From positions 1 to 64,000 of the forward strand of contig NZ_QCZH01000010.1 in NCBI RefSeq assembly GCF_003097655.1: a DNA stretch of 64,000 bases, in the 5' to 3' direction. A program made the position numbers and the translations under genes. Positions 45,399 through 54,393 of the stretch are shown piece after piece (within the stretch, counting starts at the first letter, position 1; every line of letters begins with the position of its first letter). Source of the stretch: Flavobacterium laiguense (GTDB lineage Bacteria; Bacteroidota; Bacteroidia; Flavobacteriales; Flavobacteriaceae). Below the pieces are notes generated by a model. That model worked only from the letters and a program-made list of their open reading frames with translations. It had not been told where the DNA came from and did no database searches.

Positions 45399-48062
45399 TT
45401 AATTAGTAAGATTTCTTTTTTCCCATTTAATATCACTAAGGACTCCTGATTTGATTCCGATATAGAAATTCCAACTGGCATTATCTCCAAAAGGAGTCCA
45501 GTTAAAATCCATTCTCCAACTCATTAAATCTCTTTCAAATCGAAGCTGTGTAAAAGTGACTCCATTTTGCACAAAATCATAACCAGTTGAAATCCCCGCT
45601 TTCCACTTAGCAGTAAGGTCAGCATTTGCAGAAACCATAATAGAATTTCCAATTACTTTGTTTTCTCTATTACTGTTTCCGTAAGTAAGGGAATAGGCAA
45701 AAGTCATATCCCATGGTAATTTTGATCTAAAGAATTCAGATATTTCATCTTCTTCATCCTCATCACCAAATTGACTTTTTCGATCACTCCCTACATCAAT
45801 GTCCGAACCAAATAAATCATCGCCTCTTCCTCCATTCCTAAGACTTTGGCTGTTCTTATCCTTTTTGGTTCCTTTGTTATCAATAGAATAATTCATGGTT
45901 AGATTCGCACTGGTCATTCTAAACAAGCTTCCACCGTTGTTTATGTTAAATACATCTATTTTATTTCCACCGTTATCTATGGCATAAGGGTCTAAAGTAG
46001 CGCCAAAATTGGCAGACAATTTATTGTCGAAAAATTGGGTTCCACCACTAACTCTCAGAGGGGACCAGTTAAGGGTTTTAGCATCAAAATTATAACTCGT
46101 GTCAAAATTTAAATTATTGAGCAACATAATTTTTTTAGCCTCTGTTTTCGTGCTGTCCTTGTCTCTGACTTTTGCCTCGAATGTGTTGCTAAGATTTAAG
46201 CCTAAAAAATTTGAACTATTCTTATTAGGGAAACCGTAAATTCCTCCTTCAAATCGGGTGTAATCTTTTTGCATTGTTCCGCTTGCATCTGTGGCATAAG
46301 TATCATAGTATTTCTCAAAACTAGGCCTGTAACTATGCGAAATAGACGGACGCATTACGTGTCTTATGGATTGTATTTTTTTATCCGAACCCAAATTAAA
46401 GGTACCGTATATAGTTGTTCCTAAATTTGTAGAAGTAGAATAGGTCCTATAGGTATCAAATCCTTTTACATCTGTTGTTATAACAGTGTTTAGCTGATCG
46501 TCATATCTTTTATTTATTGTTTTAAAGTACCATACTTCTTCATAATTTAGAGAGGAAGAAACGCTAAAATGTTTAAACACCTTAAAATTGGTGCTTAATG
46601 GAATGGAATGTTGAAAACCAATATCTGCATTTTTAAACATTTCAGGCTTGAAAAACAAAGAATCGGTTGTTTTAAAGCTGTTTTTTCCGTTTAAATTATA
46701 CTGCAAGTTGATGTTTTTGATAAAGCCTTTTTTCGCTCCATCATTTAATGCAAAGGGATACATACGATCTACACTAAACTGTAATGTAGGTAGTGTCATA
46801 TTGATTTCTTTGGTTTGCGTATTTTGGGAATGTGTCGCTGTTAAAGATATTCGGGATTGAGGGACTCCATTAAAGACGGTGCTATACGAGATGGATGAAC
46901 TCAAAGTGTTGTTTAACGAGGAACCAACATTGATCTGATTGATGGTTTGTTTAAAATATTCACTACTTCCAAGGTTTACCGAAGCTGAAAACGTGGAATT
47001 TGGATTTGCTTTAGAATCTTGAGAATGAGACCACTGAATGTTGTAGATTTTGGTCTTAGAATAATCAGGATAGCCTCTTTCGCTAGTAATGTTGTTTTCA
47101 TATCGAACATTAAAGGTCCCTTGAAAATGGTATCTGTAGCCGTAAGAAGATTGTGCTGCTATACCGTAACTTCCATTAGTGTAATAATCACCAGTTAATG
47201 TTAAGTTGTAATAATCGCTCAAGGCAAAATAATATCCTCCATTTTGGAGTGAAAAACCTTTGTCGTTAGAATCATTATAGGAGGGTAGAATAATACCCGA
47301 AACACTGGTTTCTTTTGAAAGAGGAAAATAAGCAAACGGGAGAAATAATGGGGTAGGGACTCCTGCAATAACCATGTTGGTAAACCCAGTTACTATTTTT
47401 TTTCCGGGTGTGAATTTAATTTTATTGGTTTGAAAATAATATTCCGGATTATCAATGTCTTTTGCAGTTGTAAATCGAGCACCTTTTAAGAAATATACAG
47501 AATCATTTTCTTTTTTGGTGATAGCTGCTTTTACGTTAAATTCCCCTTGATTGGATCTTGAATTCCAGATTAATGCTTTCTTTGTTTTAAAATTAAAACG
47601 AATCGAATCCGGCTCTATAACATTGCTGCCTTGCTTGAAATTTGGAAATTGAGTGTAATTGCCTAGAGAATCTTTAATTCTTCCGGCATAAACCTCATTT
47701 TTTTCGTAATCCATAACGATAATACCCGACTTTAATTCTACATCTTGATAGTATAATTCGGCTTTGTCGTATAGGGTAATGTGTTTTTTCTTCTGATCTA
47801 TTTTGACATAGTTTTCGGCTTTGTACTTGACTTTACTGTCAAGAACGCCTTTTTTTACTTTAACGGTATCTAATCTTACCGTGTCAGTTTTTACTTCAAC
47901 CACGGATTTATCTACACTGTTTTTAGTGTCGGAAGACTTAACTTCTTGTTTTTTAGAAGGTATGGTGGTTTGTTTCTTTTTTATATCTTGTGAATATAAA
48001 TTACCAGATCCTAAAGATAGGAAAATTGATAGTAAAACGATATTAAATAAGTTTGTATGCAA
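45399..48062 (-). CDS. lptD: LPS assembly outer-membrane protein LptD (OstA-like)
   Basis: About 887 residues. After a signal peptide the N-terminal part has the periplasmic OstA/LptD jellyroll region (residues about 90-230: KVKYKAENYVKIDQKKKHIT, ELYYQDVELKSGIIVMDYE), then a large beta-barrel. Start: the only in-frame ATG is at 48146, but a -7 box lies at 48111-48118 inside that extension, so translation should begin later. TTG at 48062 gives MHTNLFNIVLLSIFLSLGSG and a normal signal peptide. It inserts lipopolysaccharide at the cell surface with LptE. ridA follows. Confidence 0.85.
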   Translation of the reverse strand: MHTNLFNIVLLSIFLSLGSGNLYSQDIKKKQTTIPSKKQEVKSSDTKNSVDKSVVEVKTDTVRLDTVKVKKGVLDSKVKYKAENYVKIDQKKKHITLYDKAELYYQDVELKSGIIVMDYEKNEVYAGRIKDSLGNYTQFPNFKQGSNVIEPDSIRFNFKTKKALIWNSRSNQGEFNVKAAITKKENDSVYFLKGARFTTAKDIDNPEYYFQTNKIKFTPGKKIVTGFTNMVIAGVPTPLFLPFAYFPLSKETSVSGIILPSYNDSNDKGFSLQNGGYYFALSDYYNLTLTGDYYTNGSYGIAAQSSYGYRYHFQGTFNVRYENNITSERGYPDYSKTKIYNIQWSHSQDSKANPNSTFSASVNLGSSEYFKQTINQINVGSSLNNTLSSSISYSTVFNGVPQSRISLTATHSQNTQTKEINMTLPTLQFSVDRMYPFALNDGAKKGFIKNINLQYNLNGKNSFKTTDSLFFKPEMFKNADIGFQHSIPLSTNFKVFKHFSVSSSLNYEEVWYFKTINKRYDDQLNTVITTDVKGFDTYRTYSTSTNLGTTIYGTFNLGSDKKIQSIRHVMRPSISHSYRPSFEKYYDTYATDASGTMQKDYTRFEGGIYGFPNKNSSNFLGLNLSNTFEAKVRDKDSTKTEAKKIMLLNNLNFDTSYNFDAKTLNWSPLRVSGGTQFFDNKLSANFGATLDPYAIDNGGNKIDVFNINNGGSLFRMTSANLTMNYSIDNKGTKKDKNSQSLRNGGRGDDLFGSDIDVGSDRKSQFGDEDEEDEISEFFRSKLPWDMTFAYSLTYGNSNRENKVIGNSIMVSANADLTAKWKAGISTGYDFVQNGVTFTQLRFERDLMSWRMDFNWTPFGDNASWNFYIGIKSGVLSDIKWEKRNLTN

Positions 48063-48110
48063 AGGTTTAAATGCTATTTTTGTAAAATGAAGGCTTGTGT
48101 ATTCGCGGGT

Positions 48111-48118
48111 CAAAATTA
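48111..48118 (-). promoter_or_regulatory. -7 box for lptD
   Basis: TAATTTTG on the minus strand, with a TTTTTG 15 nt further up (about 48126-48131). The spacing is short, but the -7 box is exact. It decides the lptD start: translation must begin after it. Confidence 0.55.
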
Positions 48119-48192
48119 CATATAAATTTTTGTCAAAAATAATCAATTGATAAATTTATAACACAACTCTTATAATTAAACGAACTATATAG

Positions 48193-49329
48193 ATGTATAA
48201 GTTAAATAAAATAAATATAGCATTCACTTTTTTACTAGTGATTATGTCTATTGATTCCTATAGCCAATCCAATAATTTTAAAGTTGCATTAGATGCAGGA
48301 CATGGTGCTCATGATTTTGGTGCTGTTTATAGTGGTCGGGTTGAAAAAAATATAGCCTTGGCGATAGTCTTAAAAGTCGGTAAAATTTTAGAATCTTATC
48401 CTAAAATAGATGTTATCTATACCCGAAAAACGGATGTCTTCATTGATTTGATAGAGAGAGCCGATATAGCCAATAGGGCAGATGCTTCTATTTTTGTATC
48501 GATTCATTGTAATGCAAACAAAAACACTGCTGCTGATGGTACCGAAACGTATGTAATGGGTATGAATAAGATTGCTTCAAATCTTGAAGCGGCAAAGAAA
48601 GAAAACTCTGTAATTACTTTAGAAAAAGATTATAAACAAAAGTATGAAGGTTTTGATCCAAATTCTCCCGAAACGATGATTGGCATGACCTTAATGCAGG
48701 AAGAATATCTTGAAAACAGTATTTCATTAGCGAGTAAAGTGGAAGAGGCTTTTGGAAGATTGGGTAAAAAGTTGAGACATGGAGGCGTAAAACAAGCTCC
48801 TTTTATGGTATTGCATAAAGCATATATGCCTAGAGTGTTAATTGAAACAGGTTTTATATCTAATCCTGTTGAAGGTGAATTATTGAATTCAGAGGATGGT
48901 CAAAATGAAATTGCCAGAGCTATTGCCGATGCAATTATTAGTTATAAAAATGAATATTTTGGAGACGGAGGAACTGAGACCTTTGAAGAAAGACCTTCAC
49001 AAAAAACAATTGAAAATAAAATTAAAGCAAATGATTCTTCCCAAACTAATACTCCGATAATAAAAAAAGATACTTTAGGGGTTATTTATAAAGTTCAGTT
49101 GTCGGCCAGTAAAAAGAAGATTGCTTTAGTGTCTAAAAATTTTAAAGGATTGAAAAATGTTTCAATGATCTATGAAGATCAGATTTATAAATATTTTTTT
49201 GGTGAAACGGCAGATTATTTGGAAGCAAAAAATCAATTAAAGGAAGCTAAATCGAAAGGATATGATTCTGCGTTTTTAATTGCCTATAAAAATGGAAAAA
49301 AAATAAGCATACAAGAAGCGATTAAATAA
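48193..49329 (+). CDS. N-acetylmuramoyl-L-alanine amidase with SPOR-like C-terminus
   Basis: A 378-residue exported protein (signal ends near SYSQ, residue 25). The amidase_3 domain spans 28-235 with Zn ligands His37 in LDAGHGAHD, Glu51 in GRVEKNIAL and His105 in FVSIHCNAN; catalytic Glu in VLIETGFISNP. Residues 295-370 (VIYKVQLSASKKKIALV...) resemble a SPOR peptidoglycan-binding domain. It cuts septal peptidoglycan during division. It is divergent from lptD and followed by mlaD. Confidence 0.92.
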   Translation: MYKLNKINIAFTFLLVIMSIDSYSQSNNFKVALDAGHGAHDFGAVYSGRVEKNIALAIVLKVGKILESYPKIDVIYTRKTDVFIDLIERADIANRADASIFVSIHCNANKNTAADGTETYVMGMNKIASNLEAAKKENSVITLEKDYKQKYEGFDPNSPETMIGMTLMQEEYLENSISLASKVEEAFGRLGKKLRHGGVKQAPFMVLHKAYMPRVLIETGFISNPVEGELLNSEDGQNEIARAIADAIISYKNEYFGDGGTETFEERPSQKTIENKIKANDSSQTNTPIIKKDTLGVIYKVQLSASKKKIALVSKNFKGLKNVSMIYEDQIYKYFFGETADYLEAKNQLKEAKSKGYDSAFLIAYKNGKKISIQEAIK

Positions 49330-49355
49330 TACTTACAAGTTCGAATATTTTATAT

Positions 49356-49363
49356 TAGATTTG
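49356..49363 (+). promoter_or_regulatory. -7 box before mlaD
   Basis: TAGATTTG matches TAnnTTTG. It lies 20 nt before the TTG start of the MlaD gene. The -33 box is poor. Confidence 0.45.
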
Positions 49364-49382
49364 CAAAAAAAAGACATAAATT

Positions 49383-50333
49383 TTGAAAATTACAAGAGAA
49401 ATAAAAACTGCTATTTTAGTACTTACTTCAATTTTATTATTCATTTGGGGGTACAGTTTTCTAAAAGGCAAAGACCTTTTTAATAATTATAAAACATTTT
49501 TTGTTGAGTATTCAAATGTAGAGGGATTAGCTCCTTCAGCAGCAGTAACTATAAACGGTCTTGTAGTTGGTAAGGTTAAAACCATAACAATAGGTGATAA
49601 AGGAACTTTGTTGGTTGAGTTGCAATTAAATACTGATTTTCCTATTTCAAAAACAAGTACAGCAACGCTATATGACGGTAGTCTTATAGGAGGAAAACAA
49701 GTATCGATTCATCCCAATTTTAAGGATAAGACCATTGCTGAAAACGGGGATTATCTAGTAGGTAATTCACAAGCTAGTTTAATGGATTCATTAGGTGAAA
49801 AATTATCACCTGTCGCAACTAAGGTGGAAAAAGTATTGACCAGTGCTGATAAATTGATCGCAGGACTTAATTCTGTTTTGGATACTAAAGGACAAGAAAA
49901 TTTAAAAAAGACTTTGGCTGAGTTAAGCGAAACTATGGAGCAATTTCATAAAGTTTCGGTAAATGCCAACAGCATTTTAGACGAAAATAAAGGACAACTG
50001 AAAGGAGTTGTATCCAATTTCAATAAAGTGTCAAGTGATTTTTCTAAAATATCAGATTCTTTAAATAAAGCCGATTTAGGAAAAACAGTTAGGAATTTGA
50101 ATGCTGCATTAGGTAAAGTGGATGGCCTTATGAGAGATTTAGACTCTGGAAAAGGAACAATGGGTAAATTGCTTAAAGACGAAGCATTATATAAAAATCT
50201 AGAAAAAACTTCAAAAGAATTAGAATTACTTTTACAAGATGTTAGATTAAATCCAACACGATATGTAAATGTTTCTGTTTTCGGAAAGAAAAACAAGCCT
50301 TATGTTACTCCAAACGATTCTATAACAAAATAA
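49383..50333 (+). CDS. mlaD: MlaD/MCE family lipid-transport substrate-binding protein
   Basis: A 316-residue protein with one N-terminal membrane helix (residues 8-26) and an MCE domain at 35-115 (YSNVEGLAPSAAVTINGLVV). The rest is a helical region with low-complexity Asn/Lys content, longer than in E. coli MlaD. It belongs to a phospholipid transport system across the periplasm; MlaE and MlaF are not in the window. The start codon is TTG at 49383; no in-frame ATG exists near it. A tight gap of 11 nt to the next gene suggests an operon. Confidence 0.85.
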   Translation: MKITREIKTAILVLTSILLFIWGYSFLKGKDLFNNYKTFFVEYSNVEGLAPSAAVTINGLVVGKVKTITIGDKGTLLVELQLNTDFPISKTSTATLYDGSLIGGKQVSIHPNFKDKTIAENGDYLVGNSQASLMDSLGEKLSPVATKVEKVLTSADKLIAGLNSVLDTKGQENLKKTLAELSETMEQFHKVSVNANSILDENKGQLKGVVSNFNKVSSDFSKISDSLNKADLGKTVRNLNAALGKVDGLMRDLDSGKGTMGKLLKDEALYKNLEKTSKELELLLQDVRLNPTRYVNVSVFGKKNKPYVTPNDSITK

Positions 50334-50344
50334 AAAACTAGTAT

Positions 50345-51679
50345 ATGGGTTATCTTAGTAATGTGTTATTTGCCATAGTATTGATTATTGGATTTGGATA
50401 TTTTTATTCAAATGTCAAGAAAATAATTAGAAATATTAATCTAGGTGTCGCTGTAAATCGTAAAGATAACGCAAAGGCAAGATGGAGAAATATGGCTATG
50501 ATTGCGCTTGGGCAGTCAAAAATGGTTAAAAGACCCGTTGCGGGAGCACTTCATATTATTGTATATGTTGGTTTCGTAATTATCAATATCGAATTATTAG
50601 AGATCATCATTGATGGTTTATTTGGAACACATAGAATTTTTGCATCTATTGGAGTTGTTTATGATGTTTTAATCGCTTCTTTTGAAATATTGGCTTTTTT
50701 AGTCTTATTTGCCGTTACTGTATTTTTGATAAGAAGAAATGTCGTTAAGTTGAAAAGATTTATCCATTCTGATTTAAAAGGATGGCCAAAAAGTGATGCT
50801 AATTACATCCTGTATTTTGAGATTACATTAATGACTTTGTTTTTGTTAATGAATGCCTCAGATTTGCATTTGCAAAATGTTCCTGGTGGTTTTTCTCATT
50901 TTATAAAAGCAGGTTCTTTTCCAATTAGTCAATTCATAGAACCTATTTTTAATGGAATGTCTAATGAATTAGTAATGATATTAAATGAAGGATTCTGGTG
51001 GATTCACATAGTTGGTATCTTGGTATTTATGAACTACTTGTATTTCTCAAAACACCTTCATATTTTATTGGCTTTTCCAAATACTTACTTCGCTAATTTA
51101 AATCCACAAGGACTATTTGATAATTTAGCTTCTGTAACTGCCGAAGTAAAATTGATGATGGATCCAAACGCCGACCCTTTTGCGGCAGCGCCCGTTTCAG
51201 AAAATGAAGTTCCAAGTAAATTTGGAGCCAGTGATGTTCAGGATTTAAATTGGGTTCAGTTATTAAACGCTTATACGTGTACTGAATGTGGCCGTTGTAC
51301 TTCATCTTGTCCAGCCAATCAAACAGGGAAAAAATTGTCTCCTCGTAAAATCATGATGGACACGAGAGATAGAATTGAAGAAGTTGGAAAAAACATAGAT
51401 GCCAACAAAGGTGTTTTTATCCCCGATAATAAATCATTATTAAATGATTACATCACTCCAGAAGAATTGTGGGCTTGTACATCGTGTAACGCTTGCGTTG
51501 AGGAATGTCCTGTAAATATCAGTCCGCTATCAATTATCATGGATATGAGACGTTATTTGGTTATGGAGCAAAGTGCAGCGCCAATGCCTATAAATGCTAT
51601 GATGACCAATATTGAAAATAATGGAGCGCCATGGCAATACAGTCAACAAGATCGATTGAATTGGAAAAACGAAAATTAG
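50345..51679 (+). CDS. Membrane Fe-S oxidoreductase, heterodisulfide-reductase-like
   Basis: A 444-residue protein. Four to five hydrophobic segments fill residues 1-240 and resemble nitrate-reductase gamma (NarI)-like membrane domains, with His residues possibly for heme. Then two 4Fe-4S motifs: CTECGRCTSSCP (Cys312, 315, 318, 322) and CTSCNACVEECP (Cys378, 381, 384, 388). With the following CCG protein it forms a quinone-linked electron carrier pair of unknown substrate, common in Bacteroidota and related to HdrE/HdrD-type proteins. Confidence 0.85.
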   Translation: MGYLSNVLFAIVLIIGFGYFYSNVKKIIRNINLGVAVNRKDNAKARWRNMAMIALGQSKMVKRPVAGALHIIVYVGFVIINIELLEIIIDGLFGTHRIFASIGVVYDVLIASFEILAFLVLFAVTVFLIRRNVVKLKRFIHSDLKGWPKSDANYILYFEITLMTLFLLMNASDLHLQNVPGGFSHFIKAGSFPISQFIEPIFNGMSNELVMILNEGFWWIHIVGILVFMNYLYFSKHLHILLAFPNTYFANLNPQGLFDNLASVTAEVKLMMDPNADPFAAAPVSENEVPSKFGASDVQDLNWVQLLNAYTCTECGRCTSSCPANQTGKKLSPRKIMMDTRDRIEEVGKNIDANKGVFIPDNKSLLNDYITPEELWACTSCNACVEECPVNISPLSIIMDMRRYLVMEQSAAPMPINAMMTNIENNGAPWQYSQQDRLNWKNEN

Positions 51680-51766
51680 TCTCTTATAGATTTTGGTTTA
51701 AATAAATATAAAAAATACTTGCAAACAGATGCTTTTGGGCATTTATGCAAAAAAATATAAAAAGTT

Positions 51767-52558
51767 ATGTCAGAAAGTTTAATAGTGCCAACAATGGCCG
51801 AAATGCTAGCCCAGGGAAAACAACCAGAAGTTTTATTTTGGGTAGGTTGTGCAGGAAGTTTTGATGATAGAGCGAAGAAAATAACAAAAGCATTTGTGCG
51901 AATATTGAACCGTGCCAATGTTTCTTTCGCAGTTTTGGGAGCTGAAGAAAGTTGTACTGGAGATCCTGCAAAAAGAGCAGGAAATGAATTCTTGTTTCAA
52001 ATGCAAGCCATGATGAATATCGAAGTGCTAAATGCCTATGAAGCTAAGAAAATAGTTACTGCCTGTCCGCATTGTTTTAATACTTTAAAAAATGAATATC
52101 CGGAATTAGGAGGTCATTATGAAGTAGTGCATCATACGGAATTCCTTAAATCATTATTAGATTCTGGTCGATTAACGATTGAGGGCGGACAATTTAAAGG
52201 AAAACGAATTACTTTTCACGACCCTTGTTATTTAGGAAGAGCCAATAATGTTTATGAGGCTCCAAGAGATTTAATTCGGAAATTGGATGTTGAATTACTT
52301 GAAATGAAACGTTCCAGAGCAAATGGTCTTTGTTGTGGTGCTGGTGGTGCCCAAATGTTTAAAGACGCTGAGCCAGGTGACAAAGAAATCAATGTGGAAA
52401 GAACTGAAGATGCTCTTGAGACCAAGCCAGACATTATTGCGGCAGGTTGTCCTTTTTGTAATACTATGTTAACGGATGGAGTTAAAAACAAGGAGAGAGA
52501 AGGCGATGTGAAAGTAATGGATATTGCCGAATTAATTGCCAACGCTCAAGATTTGTAA
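51767..52558 (+). CDS. CCG-domain Fe-S cluster protein
   Basis: A 263-residue soluble protein with two CCG-type domains (DUF224): WVGCAGSFDDR near residue 26, ACPHCFNTLKNEY near 98, HDPCYLGRANNVYEAPRDL near 151, GLCCGAGGAQMF near 187, and AGCPFCNTML near 222. These motifs bind a noncubane or 4Fe-4S cluster in HdrB, GlpC and LutA proteins. It works with the membrane protein encoded just upstream (87-nt gap). Substrate unknown. Confidence 0.88.
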   Translation: MSESLIVPTMAEMLAQGKQPEVLFWVGCAGSFDDRAKKITKAFVRILNRANVSFAVLGAEESCTGDPAKRAGNEFLFQMQAMMNIEVLNAYEAKKIVTACPHCFNTLKNEYPELGGHYEVVHHTEFLKSLLDSGRLTIEGGQFKGKRITFHDPCYLGRANNVYEAPRDLIRKLDVELLEMKRSRANGLCCGAGGAQMFKDAEPGDKEINVERTEDALETKPDIIAAGCPFCNTMLTDGVKNKEREGDVKVMDIAELIANAQDL

Positions 52559-52653
52559 AACCTCAGACCAAGTCCCGCTCCAAAGAAGTGTGGCGCAAAC
52601 TACAGGTTTTTAAATCTAAAATCTGCAATCTAAAATCTAAAATCTTAAATCCT

Positions 52654-53136
52654 ATGTTTGTTCCTTTTGAAAATTTACCCGAAGAATCTAGAATTTGGAT
52701 TTATCAATCGAATAGAAAATTTTCGGATGCCGAGTTTTCCGAAATCGAAACTGATTTGCAAGCTTTTCTTAACGAATGGGCTGCACATGGAACTAGCTTG
52801 GAATCCTCATATTTGTTGAAATACAATCGCTTTATTATTATTGCCGTAAATCAAGATGTTCAAGCAGCAACGGGTTGTTCTATAGATTCATCAGTAGAAT
52901 TTATTCAAAGTTTAGAAAAAAAATACAATGTAGATTTATTGGATAAAATGAATGTAACCTTTAAATTGGGTGAACACATTGCACATAAAACATTGATTGA
53001 TTTCAAAAAAATGGTAAAAGACAAAGCCGTTACCGAAAATACTATTGTCTTTAATAATTTGGTTAACAATATTGAAGAGTTTAACGAATCATGGGAAGTC
53101 CCTGCTATAGATAGTTGGTATAGTCGATTTTTTTAA
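52654..53136 (+). CDS. Conserved flavobacterial protein of unknown function
   Basis: About 160 residues, no signal peptide. I use the ATG at 52654, giving MFVPFENLPEESRIWIYQSN, a well-conserved start; an upstream ATG at 52588 would add 22 residues translated from an intergenic repeat of AAATCTAAAATC units. It is often labelled ABC transporter ATPase in databases, but no Walker A or other ATPase motif is visible. It precedes the PAP2 phosphatase gene by 19 nt and is probably in the same operon. Confidence 0.7.
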   Translation: MFVPFENLPEESRIWIYQSNRKFSDAEFSEIETDLQAFLNEWAAHGTSLESSYLLKYNRFIIIAVNQDVQAATGCSIDSSVEFIQSLEKKYNVDLLDKMNVTFKLGEHIAHKTLIDFKKMVKDKAVTENTIVFNNLVNNIEEFNESWEVPAIDSWYSRFF

Positions 53137-53155
53137 ACTTATTTATAAAATCAAT

Positions 53156-53770
53156 ATGTTTAAAATTTCTTCCCTTTTTATACTGCTTTTTTGCTTTTCT
53201 GTATCTAATGCCCAAAATTCGGATATTGATCTTTTAAAGAAAATAAATTTAAATAGAAATACTGGTATCGAGTCAACAATGATTGGAATTACCAATAGTA
53301 CAATCCCAATCAGTATTGGAACGCCTATTGTTATTTATGCGGTTGGATTAATTGAAAAAGACAGCACTACTAAGAAAAAAGCAATTTTTATAGGAGAAAC
53401 ATTAGGTGCTTCTGTATTTATTTCTTTAGCATTAAAAAGCATTACCAAAAGAGACAGACCCTACGAGACTTATCCCGAAATAGATAATGTAACAGTAGAA
53501 GACAGTTATTCTTTTCCTTCAGCGCATACTTCATCAGCTTTTGCGACAGCTACATCATTGAGTATGGCTTACCCTAAGTGGTATGTTATTGCTCCCACTT
53601 TTTTGTGGGCTGGTGCAGTAGGGTATTCTCGTATGTATCTCGGTGTACATTACCCTACGGATGTTTTGGCAGGAGCGATTGTAGGTAGTGGTTCTGCTTT
53701 TTTGTGTTATAAATTGAATAAATGGATTAATAAAAAGCGAGCTCCCCATAAGAAAAAGCTTTGGGAGTAA
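53156..53770 (+). CDS. PAP2 family membrane phosphatase
   Basis: A 204-residue protein with signal-like N-terminus and about five membrane helices. Phosphatase signature complete: KSITKRDRP (94-102), PSAHTS (121-126, His124), SRMYLGVHYPTD (158-169, His165). It removes phosphate from lipids such as undecaprenyl pyrophosphate or phosphatidate in the periplasm. The C-terminus is strongly basic (KKRAPHKKKLWE). Function beyond the family is not determined. Confidence 0.92.
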   Translation: MFKISSLFILLFCFSVSNAQNSDIDLLKKINLNRNTGIESTMIGITNSTIPISIGTPIVIYAVGLIEKDSTTKKKAIFIGETLGASVFISLALKSITKRDRPYETYPEIDNVTVEDSYSFPSAHTSSAFATATSLSMAYPKWYVIAPTFLWAGAVGYSRMYLGVHYPTDVLAGAIVGSGSAFLCYKLNKWINKKRAPHKKKLWE

Positions 53771-53780
53771 ATTTTCTTTT

Positions 53781-53962
53781 ATGACTATCCGTGACTAGTA
53801 CCATTTCACAGAATAAATTAGTTGTTGAATGTTTTTTACAAACTGTATCCTTTCTGTTCTTTGCGTCTCTGCGCCTTTGCGAGCCCAATTTCACGCAAAG
53901 GCGCAGAGACGCAAAGTATATTTTCAACATTTAGACTCTTGGTATGAGTTACGGACAGTCAT
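53781..53962 (+). mobile_element. Complete MITE with terminal repeats and target duplication (copy C)
   Basis: A 182-bp element. Ends: ATGACTATCCGTGACTAGTACC and, inverted, ATGACTGTCCGTAACTCATACC, 18 of 22 identical. The core is a perfect 23-bp inverted repeat (53859-53881, 53894-53916) with a 12-nt loop. It is flanked by the 10-nt direct repeat ATTTTCTTTT at 53771-53780 and 53963-53972, as expected of a target-site duplication made on insertion. It carries no protein; it would be moved by a transposase in trans. Confidence 0.85.
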
Positions 53963-54044
53963 ATTTTCTTTTTTAGTATCAGTGCTTTTTTTTGAGGTGG
54001 TTATAATAATTTCATAAAGTAAGAATACATTTAAATTAAAATAC

Positions 54045-54052
54045 TATTTTTG
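54045..54052 (+). promoter_or_regulatory. -7 box of the metal-resistance cluster
   Basis: TATTTTTG matches TAnnTTTG, six bases before the GTG start at 54058. The transcript could be almost leaderless. No -33 box is obvious. Confidence 0.4.
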
Positions 54053-54057
54053 TTATT

Positions 54058-54384
54058 GTGAAATTTGTAAATATCATATTGTCAATTGTCTTTCTATTGC
54101 TTTCCTGTATGCCTTGCGCAGATATGGAAGTAAACAGTGCTGCCCATTCGGCAATAGAATTTACATCCAATCAGGATAACCATTCGCACGATAAGCAAAA
54201 CGATTTATGTTCGCCATTTTGTACGTGTAATTGTTGCAGTGCACAAGTGTTAACTTACTTCCCAGTTTCTGCAATTAATTTTTCTGCGGATACTACTATT
54301 ATCAAAGTACCATTACCGACTTATAAATCAATTTTTGCTTCCAATTTCTTCGGAAGCATTTGGCAACCGCCTCAAATAGCATAA
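54058..54384 (+). CDS. Cys/His-rich exported protein, DUF6660-like
   Basis: 108 residues beginning at GTG 54058 (MKFVNIILSIVFLLLSCMPC signal). The middle holds HSHDKQND and the Cys cluster CSPFCTCNCCSAQ, a likely metal-binding patch, then a hydrophobic-rich end with YKSIFASNFFGSIWQPPQ. This family regularly stands in front of czcA-type efflux genes in flavobacteria. A role as periplasmic metal binder or sensor-like accessory is inferred. The lipobox at LSC/PC is possible. Confidence 0.75.
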   Translation: MKFVNIILSIVFLLLSCMPCADMEVNSAAHSAIEFTSNQDNHSHDKQNDLCSPFCTCNCCSAQVLTYFPVSAINFSADTTIIKVPLPTYKSIFASNFFGSIWQPPQIA

Positions 54385-54393
54385 TGAGGCCCG

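Noticed and set aside
53727-54017. Short frames within the MITE, translating to VCVSAPLRAQ-like peptides
   Set aside because: These come from the palindromic core of the element, a well-known source of spurious proteins in Bacteroidota genomes.
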